From Lutraria lutraria (taxonomy: Eukaryota > Mollusca > Bivalvia > Venerida > Mactridae), in the NCBI GenBank assembly GCA_964023205.1, contig OZ026842.1, forward strand, positions 8,202,907 through 8,266,906: 64,000 nucleotides of DNA, in the 5' to 3' direction. Within the stretch, counting starts at the first letter, position 1; every line of letters starts with the position of its first letter. Under the pieces are notes generated by a model. The model ran no database searches and was not told the DNA's origin. It saw nothing but the letters and a program-made list of their open reading frames with translations. This document shows, piece after piece, positions 1-15,000 of this stretch. Both the position numbers and the translations under genes were made by a program.

Positions 1-3000
1 ACCCCATCACCTCCTTGATGTTCTTCTCGCAATAGTCCAAGGTAGGTCAATTAAAAATAAAATGTTACGCGATTTTTTTCAAGATGTTTTACGCTTTAAA
101 TATTGGTATGAATGTTGAAACGGTAAATTCTTTTATTTTCAATTATAATGACAAATGAAATAATCTTAAATTAACTACGTCTATTTGTTTTTTTTTAAAC
201 TTACAAAAAGTTTTGGATTAGTTGTTAGTTGTTATTAGTTGTTGGGTTTGATAATAATTATGTGAGTTAGATTGACATATTGCTATCAAACAAGGTATAT
301 AGCAAGTTGTTATAGAGTCGGAGTTTCGGATTATATATATTGGTTCTGGGGCCAAAGTCACTATATCTAAAATAGAAAAACAACACGACTTGTTGAAAAC
401 CTGATTTGGTAGTGGACATGCGTTTCGGTTCTTGATGCTACCGTTATCGCAGACTTATTATACTCACACTCATACAAACAGTGCTTTAGATACAAACAAT
501 TTTATCTCCAGTTGAAGACTTTGACGTACCGATAAGGAAAAATCAAAATATGATAACGAACTGCTTGATGCAACGTGATACAGAGTTAACACAGATTCTA
601 TTCACGGATTCAGAAATGAGGTTGACAGAGTTGAAACAAATATGATTATATAATAGTTTCCTGTCTGAATACTAGGAAAAATAATATCGCATTGTTTGTT
701 CTTAAGACTCCTAATCATAGTCGAACAAATTATCAAATTATTAAGTATCCATGAAGGAATATATAGGCGAGTGACGGAAAAGGATTAGTCACATAATAAA
801 TTGTGTTAAATTGCTTTGTTTTTTAGTATGCTTTTTGATTGGGTTGTAATTTTCGTTTCTACCTTGATAGGTTTTTAGACTTTAGCTTAAAATTTAAAGT
901 TTAATATGAATGTTTGCCTGTTTGTCTTCATAAAGTAAGCTTTATCTTTCAACTAACCGTTAAAGTACTAAAAGTCCTACCTGTATTCCGTTTGTAGAAT
1001 GCAGACTTTGCTGTCAAAGAACGTAAAAGACGTGAATATTTTCCTATCTCTGGTTGAACTTCTTGCCAGATGTGCAGAGGTACGTAATAATTATTGTGAC
1101 ACCTATATCTCAGAAATGTTAGTAAAATGTGTGTGTAATACAATCTAGAAAGTTAAAACAGGACCGCAGTTGTGGTTTAGTGGTTAATGCGCCAGGCTTG
1201 GAAATTTGACTACAAGAATCGATTTTCCTAGTGTTGAGAAGTAGTCGAATGATACGTTTGTTTAAGGTGCAATTCAGTCCAGGAAAACTAGCTAGGTGTA
1301 GTGACTGCCGTATATAACTACATTATCGTAGAAATCGGTGATTAACCCGTTGAAAAGGTTTGCCAAGAGGCGATACATTTGCTAGTATCCGGGTGCTGGC
1401 CAATTATTAATATATTGTTACTTTCGCAACCGTCTACAGACTTGTGTGTTATAAAATTTGAATATACTTTTCATATCTTACAGGGTGAAAACCGATTTAG
1501 CCAGAAAATATGCCGGACAATACTTAGGGTTCCAGAAATATTAAATATTCTGATCAATGACAACATCAGCGTTGAATGCAAAACACCTTTCGTACTCTTC
1601 TTGAATAACGTTTACCTTCAAACTGTGAAGGGGCAAGTGGAAAATGTTGTAGAAGGACTTCAGCAAGATCCGTAATTAAATTTTACTGGATTATCCTTAG
1701 GCATAAAATGTTAAATATTTAACTATGGTTACCCGTACTATCCTTTGCCGCGGCCATAGACTTTTATTACGGCCGAGGAACGAAACATCAACTTTCTCAT
1801 TTTTATTGCTCTTCCATACGTTTTCAAGAATGAAAAATCCATATAGCTACCTACCCATTTTAATGAGCGTGTAGCTGACACCAAAATGGGGTAATGCCTC
1901 CTGGACATTTTAGATGGTAAATGGTCCAATGTTTTAACCTTGACACTGGGCAACAAATTCCCACAAATTTGTTGTGGAAACTGTTTAAAGTTAAGAATTT
2001 TTATCTCAGCCAATACATTCATATATGAAACAGGCCCCTAAATGCTGAAAAGTCGAAAATAAAATAGTTATTTGTATTGAAGTCTAAATTGTATATATTA
2101 AAAAATAATTAAACCAACCGATAAATGGGGCTTCAGATTTTAAAGGTGCCTAATGTGAACAAATCAGTGATGAAAATAATGAAAGTGTATTCAGACAGAA
2201 AGGTAAAATTGTGCTTAATTTTCGTTTCAGAAAAATGTGGACATACATAGAAACTGTTAGCAGTACATTTGAGACACTGACTGGGTATTGTCCAAAACAC
2301 AAAAAATATACCAAACGGGCACTCAACAAGCATTCAAGCATTAGGTAAAGCGTAGATTTATTGAGACCGAGCTAGAAACATCCTAGATCCAGTACGGCTT
2401 ATACAACTAGAAATTATGTTTTATTTTGAATTACGAGTTGAATTACTACCCATTCCCTAATTGAGTTGTCGTGACAACTCAAACTGATTGCATAAATGAC
2501 CTTAATAAAATGATATACCTAATTACTGTTATTGTTACAACAATAGGAACATTGGTATCCTCCATGGCACCCATAATGCATAGGTAAGTCAGTTGTATCT
2601 GACTGAGGATCGAGCTCATTTCACAACCCTTCCTATAATATACTTTGACTCGATTGCTAGACCATTTCTTCTGATTTTTTTCACGGCAAAATATTGAGAA
2701 CTGATGCTCTAACTAAAGGATGTTGGCTTAAAACTTGGCAAAGAGGCGAATTGAATGGTTCAAATTAGTGCAGTTGAGGAGCTTTATTGCCACTCTAATG
2801 GATGGATGTGATCCCTCTGACACTGTATGTTATATATTACCATCATATTAATCATTATGTTACATTGATTTATGTTTTAGCGGTTCAATAAACGAAGAAA
2901 AGGTGCTGATTAAATTTTCAATACAATATTTGTTTGACGCTGTGTTTCCACTGTTACAGGTAATTTTAGTACGGATGATTAATCGCTACTGTAATCTAAT

Positions 3001-6000
3001 GCCAATATTCATTTGTCTACAGTATTTCTTCTTTAACTACTGTTCTGTCAGTTGTTAAACGTTCTTTTTAGTATATAAATTATGTAATAGGAAGAGGAAA
3101 ATAATGTAGCCGATGCGGGGGCCAGAACCTGCCACCTCCCGCTTGAAGATGCTCTACCAACTGAGCTAATTAGGCTGTATTATATCACAGCCAATTTATT
3201 GATACAACTATTTCGATTTATATACAATACTTCTGTATGTATATATAATACATTTAAACACACTGTCTAGTTAACGGACGATAATCGACTAAAATCTTAA
3301 CTAAAAATTATTGTACTAAAATCAAGTCTTACCCAATTATTGTATTAATAAATCTTGAATCCACTTGTTTAGAATTTTAGCAGCCTTTGCCGTACGATGG
3401 ATCCAAACGAATCGGCTCGGATAAACTCTGTTCTCGCAAAGTTCAAGGTAACGTTTAATTTTAATTGGAAAGACTTTCTGTTTTCTGAAAAGACCAAGAG
3501 ATGTTAAAAATACTTGTTGCGATTATGCCGGAACTTTTATTTTTTATGATAAATGGGCATATCAATATTTATGACTAATTTTTCATGCAAAAAGCAGTTC
3601 ATTTAACCATGAAATCACTAATACCATCAATGTTATACACATTGATAGTTGCTGATATCAGTTCTACCTTTCATTTTTTATCTCTGGGCTTCCATTGTTG
3701 AATGGTTCTGGTCACTGACCTGTAACCGCCATTGATTTCAAATCCTACCCAGGACACTATTCAACAAGTACGGAAGCTGTCCAGCTTGTGCGCTTGGGTT
3801 TTTCCTTCAACGTTTACGCTGGAAAGTCTTTAAATGACCTTGACTGTTCGTGCGACATTAAACCCAAGAGAAGAAAATGAAATTCATAAGATTGCATCTG
3901 TTTCAGCTAATGTAATCTCTATGTTTGTTTTTTATATGTACATGTATATTGATATTTTCTAGGGTTTCTTAGATGTGATACTCTCTCTTGTAACCATAGA
4001 GACACAACGATCTAGCCTCATAGTGTGCCTGAAAGCCTTATCAAAGTTAGCTGGTGACCAAGAAAAGGATACAATTGACTATCTTAGACAACTTAAACCT
4101 AAAGTATTATACCCGAATTACAAAAGCAAAGCGAGAATGGTACATATATAATGTTAAGAATGAATTATATTAATATAAGAACAGCAGCACCATTTATGTT
4201 TCTATTACTGATACTGATAAAGCAGACATGGCAATAACTGCCTCTCTTATAATTCTGATTGGCAACCCTTTTATAAGTTTTAGGACTGGCGATGACTTAT
4301 TCTTCACAGGTTTCTCCTAAGTATGTGTATTTTTCAGTTCTACGACTTTCACTTATTAACCAGAAAGATTCTCATAGCCTGTTAAAGTTGACTCTATCAC
4401 TAATATGTGATGAAGTCCCTTTCGTTAAGTTCATTGAATACATGTGAATCAAAATGAGTTAATGAAACAGATGATAATACTAATTGTTTGGAGGGGTTTT
4501 AATGTGAGATTGTGGGATTTATTTAAAATATTACTGCTGTTTATCAACATTAATCTGTATTAATTTTATACTTAAATAATGTAATGATGTGGTATAATCA
4601 ACGTCCGTATTATTTCAAGTCCTCTCATGTCTTTTGCAGAAGTACGAAGAGAGATACAGAACTGAAATTGAAATTAATAAAAGGCTGCAAGAATTGATGA
4701 CTGATCTAAAATCATCACACGTTGACAAAGCTGATGGAGAAAATTTTGGTCTTCCCATCGGGAAAAGTATGTATGACGAGGCTTTAAATAATGCTTTAAA
4801 TAATTATAATTATCAGTATTATTTTAAAAGCTCAATTCGGTCGTACAATAGAACATTATTATCACTGACAATGTTATATACACTGTCTGTCAAACTTACG
4901 TGAGGCACGTAGGGCTATCTGTGGACAGATTGGACAGTACCTGTAACTGTTACGGCGTTAAAAGTAATATTTCTCAGTGTTAACAATGATGTGGTCAAGG
5001 AATTTTTTTGTGACTGTCTGAAAGTTGTAGACATTTTGATAGGTTAAATAATGGTTTGCATGATTGCACATACAGTATGCCTCATCATAAGAAAACAATT
5101 TACGCAAAAAATCTCCTTACCACACATTTGCAGCTACACTTAAGACTTCCGAGAAATCTGTGTGTTTTTCTTCCATTTCTTTGATACAATAGTATTTAGT
5201 TTCGACCTAGATATCGATAAAAATGCGATGTGACTTTTTGCTACTTTAAAAAAATAAAGCTGTTTTTGTAATAAAAACACGATTCAGAAGTAGTATTTGA
5301 TTCATAATTTTCTATTACAGCATACAGCGATATCAGTTGTGAGCGCGAAGCACCGTTAGGTGATGAATTTATGAAACTTGTAAACGTATTCATTGATGAC
5401 GAGGCAACCTCTCTCGAAATAAAGTACAGAATGGCAGATAACATCGTCAGACAATTAAGGTTTATTCATTATAAAGATCTGACAATGTTTAGCCTTAATA
5501 TACAGTTTCCTATTAATCTAATTACACAGTTTTAATGATACAATTAAGATGATTATTTCAAAATTGAAACGTTAAGTACTACCTGTAAGCTGTTGAATTA
5601 AAACAAGTGTTGATAAATATATTAAATGGACTCCATCGTTTTATTGCGTTGTTTTGTTCTCTTCAAGTTTGACTTCAAAATGTACCTCACTGGTTGGCTC
5701 GGAGAGAGTCGAACAACGTGCATTAGACATCAAATGTATGCAACTTCTTCGAGAAATGGTTTACATGGAGGTAGAAGAAACTCAGAGTGATATCGGGTAT
5801 GTTGAGACGTATCGGTACACATAGGGTATAGTACACTAGGGGGGAATCGCACAATGTGGCGACTTTATCAGTTTAACACGGTGGAAGAAGCAAGCTTGGT
5901 AGACCCAAAGCCATTTCGTAAACTAGCTTTGTTCTTCCGACTAGATTTTTTCTGGTACTGGGTCGGATTGGAACCCAAAGCGGTAACGGGGCAATGATTA

Positions 6001-9000
6001 ATAGTTATTGTGACATACTTTAACCATTTGAAGACGGAGATCCGTAAATACTATAGAATGTAAATTACTTTAGTAGAGATAGACTTATAATGATGGATGT
6101 TATTGCTACACGTATATACGCATATGTCATTATACCAATATTTTGTTTCGTGTCTTTGTATAATTGCTTTAAAAGCTTTGAAGATTCACAAATTATTTTA
6201 ATGTACGTCGTGAATATATAATTCACTCAAAATCTGCAAAAATAATTTAAAGTTGTTTGTATTATTTTGAAAGACTCGTTCACTAATAAGGGAATACGAC
6301 TTTCTACATTTTTTGTTGGTATTTACCTATTCTTATTACTTTTTTATTCTATTCTGATGTACTTGTTAATTGTTTAGAGAGGCACGATTGTATGTTTCTT
6401 ATTTTATATATTAAATATTATTTCCTTATAACTTTTGATGCTTCTGAAAATAGACAGGCACAAGTGATAGAGAACATTCAGAATACATTGAATAGTTTTG
6501 GTAAGATGTTTGGCGCCATTGACCATCTAGCAAGACCCGATGATGTCTTCATCAACGAGATTCTTGCCCTTCTACTTACGTTTCTGTTCAATGGCAATAC
6601 CCGAGTTCAGGTATCAGTATTGAATACATAAGATAACAATGAACGATTTTTATGTATGTTTAAAGGTTGGGGTGTTTTAAGCTATATCTGACCGGAAATG
6701 CTGCATACATTTCAAAAAGAGTAAATTTTAAATCACATTGTTTTGATAAGTTTATAGTGTTTTCTCAGAAGAGTTTAACACCGGCTGTCCCAGTGATTAA
6801 GCGTGAGTGTTACAAGTTATCATAGTAATGTATTCCGGGACATTTTATTCCAATGTTTAATTATTCAAACAATATTTATTGAATCCAAACATGCCCCGCT
6901 GGCTGTCACAAATAGTGAATATCATAAACATAAAAGTCATATTCAGTGGTGTAACATAATATTTTTTTATCACCTAATTGAAACTTCGGAGTGTCCCAAA
7001 ATTGTCGTTTTTCTGTGATATACTCATCTTCCTTTATGATTGATATACATTGCTGTTCATCAAAAAATGGACAACGCTTGAATCAGAATGTTATATCCCC
7101 AATGGTAATAAATCAAAGATTTTTCATATATAATAAAACAGTTGTTGACTGGTGAGTTATAAAATTAATATGAATCGATATTCACATACGCTTCGGTAGG
7201 TCAATATGGCATTCAACTGGTGCATATTACATCATAATCAATGGCTAACTGGTCAACAACTGTATATTCAATTTGTCCATTATGTGTCTCTGTGTAATAA
7301 GATAATGGTAATTGCATTTCTGATGAAATGTGGAGTTCTCAACCATCGAATATCAATTAGACAGGTTGTCGAATATTGATACAACCTCATCAACCTAGCA
7401 ATATCTAATGAATAATGATATATTTGACGTTACACCAGACCTATTCTTTGAATGGTAATTGTTTAACTGATAGGTTGTTCAAATGTAGATAATACAGTCG
7501 CATGTTTCTTTTTCTTCAACAGAAGGTGTTGTATGATTGTTTGGAAGGTACAAGAAAAGAGACTTTCATACAATTTATGTACAGAACACTTTACTCATCA
7601 GCTGAATATTTATCAGATCGGTACGTTACCTCGCTTTGTCTAAATATATATTACCACATCATGCGTCATAGTACAGGGGGTGGTTCGGTGGTGTTACCCG
7701 TTTGACTACCAATCAATGTCGTGGGTAAGAATCTCGGTTCCGGCTTCCGATATTTCAGTGACGCTTCTTCAGTGTCCAAATACCCACTAGCGAGCTCAGT
7801 TCTGTGTCTAGGTAATCGGCATCGGTGCTTTACACTGGTCACGATAAAGAACTAGAAAACCTATTTGAAATAAAAGTAGAGATATAAATTCACGTTTCTT
7901 CTGTATCTTCTCTCTGTATCTCCTCATTCTAAGGTGGGTCTGAAATAACCGTAATCTTCGAAAGAACCGTTAGACAAAAGACAAACAGTCAGTCCAATAG
8001 TACAGCCTTCATAACGACCACTTTCAAACGGATTTCAATGATGAGAACACCTTATAATTGTGTTAAAATGCTATGTTTTATCTCATTTCCTTTTCACGCA
8101 CTATCTTTAGCGTATTATCTGACTGTTTTCTTTAAAAATAGGAGGAATCTACGATCGAGCTATTTTGCCAAAGTTGATGAACTTAATACTCTGGAAGACA
8201 CTTTGAAGCAAAAAATGGATAACGATTGGGCTGCAGTGGTATATTTTAGTTTTATCATTGCATACTTATGGGGGGCAATATTACACTACACCAACATACA
8301 TCACCATGACCACCAAGGCGCCCAGTATCGCCATATACCAACACACACTAAAAGAACACTCAGCATACACCAATATTATACATGCATACACCATAAAGAC
8401 GCCCTTTACTACTATTATACCCCGACAAGCACTTTAAAGCACCCAGTTTCACCTCACCATACGCCAACATACACCATATTGTCGCTCAGTACTAGTCTCG
8501 CCATTTACTACATCAACAATACAGGCGCTCACGAACATACACCACAAAGGAACACAGTATCACCTATTCACCGTATACCTTCAACCATGAATCGACAATG
8601 TATAACCGTGCATCATCTAACTCCAAAACGATATCCGATGTCGCCATACAACAACATTCACCACACAAAGGAATAGCTTGCCGTAATTACTAGGGATGTA
8701 AACGGTTAATCGATTAATCGATTAACCGTTCGTTTGTTCGATTAACCGGTTATTAAATCATTAATCGATTAACCGAAAAAAATAGAAAGAAGCAAGTAAA
8801 ATATAATAATAACTTATAGAAAAATCGAAATTTTCATTTTTGAAACTCTGAAGTCTATAGCGCGTATTATCTTGTCAATAAATCAGTCGACCAAAGGTGC
8901 GAAAAATACGACAGTTGAGCAAATTAACAATTCATTGACACCGACCTGGTACCATTATACACACTGACACGTATATTGTTGATTGTGTAATTAACTAATT

Positions 9001-12000
9001 GAGAAGCGATTTTTGGATATACGAGTAAACTTGCTGGATCTGGGACTTCCTAACAATTTGATAATTGTATCGCAAGTTATCATGTACAAAAAGTATGATA
9101 TGTTATACTATATTAGAAAAAAAGCGTCTGTCTGGATGAAAAAACGTAAAATGTAACCTTTGCGGTAATGCATGTATGTTATACTATGTATACACGTATG
9201 TTGTGTGTTACGTATTACTAAGACATGCTTATAAAATCGTCGAAAAATATCACTTTTTTCGTCTTTTGCATCTTTATTGATATAAACTGACAACCTTGTT
9301 CTTTATTAATTATCTCTGAGTTAAGACACTGGTATGATTGAATTTTGCATCTTTGCATCACACATAGCCGCTGATAATTATGAGAACGTGTTGACATTTG
9401 ATACTCAATTGCACTAAGTGTGAAATACTTGGAATCACAATTAAATTCAGCATTACACCAATCAACCAATCAAATGATCGTTGTTGTAAGCTCCGCCCAA
9501 TGTTCCAATTATAACCTGACCAAATTGGGTATGAAACAAGTACCGGTATGCCGTAATCTACTTTTTTGTAAACAAAATTACTATTAGTTGCCATTATGTT
9601 ATTTGTAATTGATCATTGATATATATAAACAGAAAATTGATAAGTACATACACGCATCACATTCAGTGGTAAATATATATTGATGAATATATACATTATC
9701 GCATTTCGTGTGATACGTCAGTGTCGCGGAAACTTGTGACAATTCATGTTATAAGCACTTCGTACAATTAACATACGGTTAATCGATTAATCGTTCGTAT
9801 GAACGAACGATTAACCGATTAGTAAAATCTTGACGAATTGACATCACTAGTAATTACACAAAAAGGAACAGTAACATTTAAGACTTAGTCTTACAGAATG
9901 GCATAAAATAGTCTGAAATGAATACAAACATGAACTATCAGCATGTACGAGTATACCGGAATCGCTTGAATAACAGTTACAATTATCATAGTTATTTGAT
10001 TGCATATCGTTGTAGAAACATGGTCCAAAATAATGTCTTAATTCAAAATTGTTTAACACTAAGTTAAGACCTCGTTTATGTGTATATTTTAAAGGCAATA
10101 GCCCCAATGAGAAAGCTGCTGATGAAGTCGATCAATTCGTCAAAAATGTCACTGGCAATTCTACAGAAGGCGACGCAACTGACGGGAAAAGGTTTTACCT
10201 CTCAGGTAAGTTCACAGCAGACAAATGATATAGCGATGCCGATATCAGTAATGACTGACAAACATTAGAACGTAAAAGTTAAACCATACATAATCATACA
10301 TACTAGGCTATACTGACCAATGATTGGCTCTTTCAGTATTAACATGAAAAAGCACGTTATGAAAACTAAACAATGAGCTTTTTTAAACTTTGCATGATCG
10401 TAGCATATGACATTAACAGAAACAATTTAAGCGAAAAAAATGGGAGTCACTGATCTCGTTTTTGAGTTATCTGCCCTTGAATTTGATTTTTCACTTATTT
10501 TAGGTCATTTCAAAGAAACTGTCTGTAGCAAACGCCTTTAATATTATCAGCCTTGATATCTGATAAAACGAAGTATCTATTGGTACTATATACTTGCATG
10601 ACGGACGCATACTGAAATACAAATTTACATAGAATCAACAGATTTGTGTATTATTTAAAAAGATTCTGATTTAGAACATTTATTACTTTAAAGGCTGATA
10701 AACACCCAGTGGAAAGGATGAACGTGGTGTTACCGAAGAATGAAGACGAGTTTAGCATTGAGAAATTACGTCTAGCTACTGAAGATCTCTCTTGTATGAG
10801 CGGAGGTGCTCGTGCTGAGCTGGTTTTGGGCACTTTAGGTGCGATTTGTGGTCTACAAAACACAGAATTTCAGGTAGGATTATTTTCTTATTCATTTACA
10901 TATCTGACAAGCAAATACTGGTGATTGGTTATTGTGGATTAATATTTTTTCCAAGTGAGATCTTATTTACCCTAATTTAATAATGCTAAGGCATAATTAT
11001 TATGAATTCGGAAATCATGCAAAAACGATTAAAGTGTAGTCATAATTTTGTCTAATGTGCTGGTTAGCTCACTGGGGCCGTGTTGGATCCCTCCCTATGG
11101 AAATTAGCGATAGTCTTTGCTCTATCCTTTTTAGTGAATTCACCCATATTATATTAATTTGTAATATCAACGTCACGATCAAATGAATCAATACATTAAT
11201 TTTGTTTTCCTGTATTTACATTTATATACAGTCAGACCTGTGAACAGAACCACCAATATGGCCTATATTAACAGATGACCTCGATTCAGAAGTAATTTTG
11301 TCCTTAATAATGTTTCACATGATGGCCTTAATAATGAGATGGCCTCTAATACAGTTTAACTGTATATCTATGTTTATTCCTATTTAAGGATATGTTACGT
11401 GAGCAGCCTAATAGTGGCAACTCAGTGAACTTGATTGCAGTAACTGCTAAATGTTCGGAGGTCTTAGTTGACGACATTGATTCCAACTCTATAGAACTCT
11501 TAATTCAAGTATTTGACACACTGACTAGATTCTCAACTGTGAGTATATCATCAATTTTATTTGTTTAAAAAAACGAACTGACATTTATTCAAATTAAAGT
11601 CGTGTGCTAGATGTAATTTACTATTTGCTTATATATGTCATTAATTATATTTTACGTGTTTAACATTTTAATTAACTAGCTTAATGCATGAACTATTATT
11701 TCATACTGTGAGACAAATATAACACACCTTCATATCATAGCACTGTACTAAAAATTTACCTTCCAATAAAACACGTGCATTTTCTTTTCACATGTTTAAA
11801 TAAAGTTTAATTTTCTGCTCGTTGCATTGATACGTTTGTCTCACTCCCTTTTTTGTTTCACTGCTCAACCTAGAGTTGTTCTTATTTTCTCTTCTACGAA
11901 ATGTTTAATGCGTAGTCATATAATCCAGGAAATTTTCCTGAAATGTTCTGTCCAAAGAACTGTGTGGAAAGGACAGATCAATTATTAATGTGGTCGTCGA

Positions 12001-15000
12001 TTTGCATGTTTAGCTTAAAATCAACAACTTCACTGACATGTGATTGCTTGTCACTATCTGTTAATGTATGTTTCTAGCGCATTTATCAATATGATTGTAA
12101 GTATACATGCTCTCACTTTATCATGTTTGATTTTATTATGATTATTCAAATATTATCAGGGGCTCGGCTCCTAATGATTCTTTAATAAAATTCTTCTTCT
12201 TGATAACGTGCATCAGGTAAGTTTGTTCAATGTTACAGGGTAACCAGAAAAACCAGAAGGTTATATTTAACTACAAAGTATGTGATCACGTGCTCCAAGT
12301 CTTACGCCTCCGTGATTTTAAAGATTGTAGTGATTTACAGGTAAGATGATAAAACATGCAAATGGAAAAGGTCTCGTTTTTTGTCAACGTCAGTTATTAT
12401 TGCACTGACGCAGCGGAGAAGCTCCACTATATGGTGTTTCATACTTTGTTTGATATGCCCTGTTCACACCATAACAGTAGACGTTTTTCGTTATAAAGAG
12501 AATGAATGGAGGTATACAGTTAACAAGAAATATCTTTAAAAAAGATAATCGGCGCAAGTACAGTACACAATTAATGCCATATTGCTGTGATTCTAATTAA
12601 TAGCAACAGGTGATTGTATTTAGTAAACACAACTACCTGATAGCAATGAAATTAGAAACGTATCAAAATCTGATAGATGTTGCTCATATCTGTCATATTT
12701 GCTTTTGTTTACCATACAGTTACTCGAGTCACATGTTTATTTAAGCTTTGTGCGTTTATTTGTTTAAGTTGGGTTTAGCACAAGAGCCTGGTTTGACATC
12801 TAAATATTTTAAAACATGTGTACTATCAGGCCATAAACAAAACTCTTGAGTTGATTTTGCATGGTTAAAAGGTTTCGATGTTTAATTTTATACTGTTGTA
12901 GGTTTGATAATTGCATTATTTTCAGACAATTACGAACATCTAACAATTACAAATTCTGCCCTAAGATTTCATAACGACAATATTTTTAACCAATGACAAA
13001 CTTCCTTCTACTGCTGAAAATTTTGTATCTAAAAATTCCATTGGTTCAAATGTAGGTCAAAACCAATTTTAATACAGCTGCGCCGAAAAATATACTACGA
13101 CATCTTTTTGGACACAAATGGCTCATAATATTAAGGTAGCCTTATTATAAACTTTAAGATAAAATGTAGAAGGAAGAAACTATAACAACTGGTCCGAAAG
13201 TGACCTTCATGATGAGGTGGATAAAGTTATGAAGTTGTCCCTAAGTGAGATTTAACTAATCACCTTGCTTCAGAATTAGATAGAAATCTTATTGTCTAGT
13301 CGTTCGTCCAAAATTCCTAAAGCAATTACCATTATTAGTCTACACTGAAAACAAACACGCTAATGTATAACTGTATAACAGGTGTATTCGTTGAAAAGAA
13401 CAATTGGTGTGTTTTTGGGAAGACTAGTGGAGGAACACTCTGGGGATCATATGGAAAGATCCATATCTGAGGTAATCTTCTTTAATTGATATTTAAAAAA
13501 CAACTTTATGTTACGTTAGCAATACCATATTAGTCATTTTTGGCTGTCTTCATAAGTGTTTTTATCATTATTACCTTCTCCTTATCATTGGTGTCGTTTT
13601 GTGGCTGGTCACCCTCAGCCCCAAGCTTAGCCAGCTTATCTGCTTCCTGATTTCCATGCATTCTATGTACGGTGGGCTGGTATCGTTTGAAGAGCAATGC
13701 TACGTAATTGGTGGAGTTGGGTGTTTTTCTGGAAAGAGATGGTTGCTTATTATTCTACAGTTCTTCCGTCACGGACAAACGATCGATGAAAATTGACTAG
13801 TACTTGCCTGTATAATGTTCTCAACTTCTGGTCTATAGTCAGTGTTATTGGGCACCTAGCTGTTTTCGTTCTGCCACTCGGATAGATAATGCAGATACCA
13901 GCTTCACTATTTTAGACTGCGGCTGTTGTTTGGTTTCACCCAGGAGACGTACACAGACATGTCATAAAGGTGCTTTGGTCATCATCAGGATGTGTTCTTA
14001 TTGGAGAAACCTTCTGCATTCTAATGCTAGATAGTTGCTCCGTTGGTTTCTTCCGTGTTTTTGTGTGGCCAGTATAGCATCTTCCTCGTCTCCTGGCTCC
14101 AAGTCGATCAAGTATCTTTGATAACATACTATGTTAGTTAGTTTGATAAGAAATAAAATAAACTATTCGTTGATGCATGCGGGTGATGATGCGATTTTTT
14201 GTATTTTGAACATTCAGGACGTGATGGGTTGTATTGACGCAGAAATATTAGTTTCTACCATGACAGACGCATACACTGAAAATAAGGTTCGATTTCGTTT
14301 TCAATTTTCGATTGTTCGTTCTTTGTTAAACTGTTCCTTAATAGTTTCTTATTTGATCAATTAAACTAGATCAATTTAGATGCATAACCTCTAATTGTGT
14401 GTTTTCAAATAATCAATTATTGCTTCGTTCAAAGGTCAACATCGCCCACATTTACACCATGGGTGTCAACAAGTATTTGGCAAACTACATAATAATATAA
14501 TCTGGTTTAACTATGTATATTTCAGGTTAAGAAGGCAAACGTCAAAAAAATTAAAACAGAAGTCATGTTTCGATTTTATCATTTACTTGCAAGGAAATGT
14601 GATGTTGATCACAATATTAAAATGGAAGGTAAACTCACGAAAACAATGTTATCTGGACTGTAGTCATATGACGGATATGAATAATAATTACAGAAGCACA
14701 ATCAATACAGTCATGTATATACAATTGAATGTGTAGTTTGTATCTCTTTTTGTGTGATACATTTTATACACTCTTATATGCGCATAGGATTTTTGTACCA
14801 TTGTTATAATACTATACATAGTATCATTTTATTTTGTATTAACAGCGTAAATGCTTCTTTTATAATTGATTATGAATTATATATATTTTGCGATTATGTC
14901 ATTGAACATTGTCTTTTTCGATGGCTGACGATTTTTAAAAACGCCATCTTAGAAATGAGATATTTATTTTATTACACCGAAAATTTCACACAAAAACAAT

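Larger units (their letters stand above)
998..8238 (+). other. ITPR-like: first cytosolic helical block (RIH-type exons)
   Basis: These exons encode helical, non-membrane sequence. The exon pair 998-1079 and 1484-1671 reads LVELLARCAEGENRF, then a stretch that lines up with the IP3R segment following 'FLELLAACAAGKN' (recalled from vertebrate IP3R1). Exon 6454-6610 ends DVFINEILALLLTFLFNGNT, matching the vertebrate '[20 protein letters not shown]'. In known receptors this region relays ligand binding to the pore. The exon at ~2750-2824 (LRSFIATLMDGCDPSD) is the least certain: its ends do not fit the phase of the next exon. The introns between hold SINE-like and other dispersed repeats. Confidence 0.75.

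Noticed and set aside
2460..2481. 22-bp hairpin TTGAGTTGTCGTGACAACTC...
   Set aside because: It is isolated, with no T-run or other signal, and such short palindromes are expected in this much AT-rich DNA.
3105..3175. Functional tRNA on the minus strand
   Set aside because: The B box is degraded (GGTTCTGGCC) and stems are not convincing.
8038..8676. 212-codon frame beginning before the exon at 8142
   Set aside because: Only 8142-8238 is a real exon. The remainder is read-through into a C/A-rich tandem repeat that happens to lack stops.
9108..9594. Overlapping minus-strand frames inside hAT-like element 1
   Set aside because: They are short, overlapping, AT-rich and lack any transposase-like motif.
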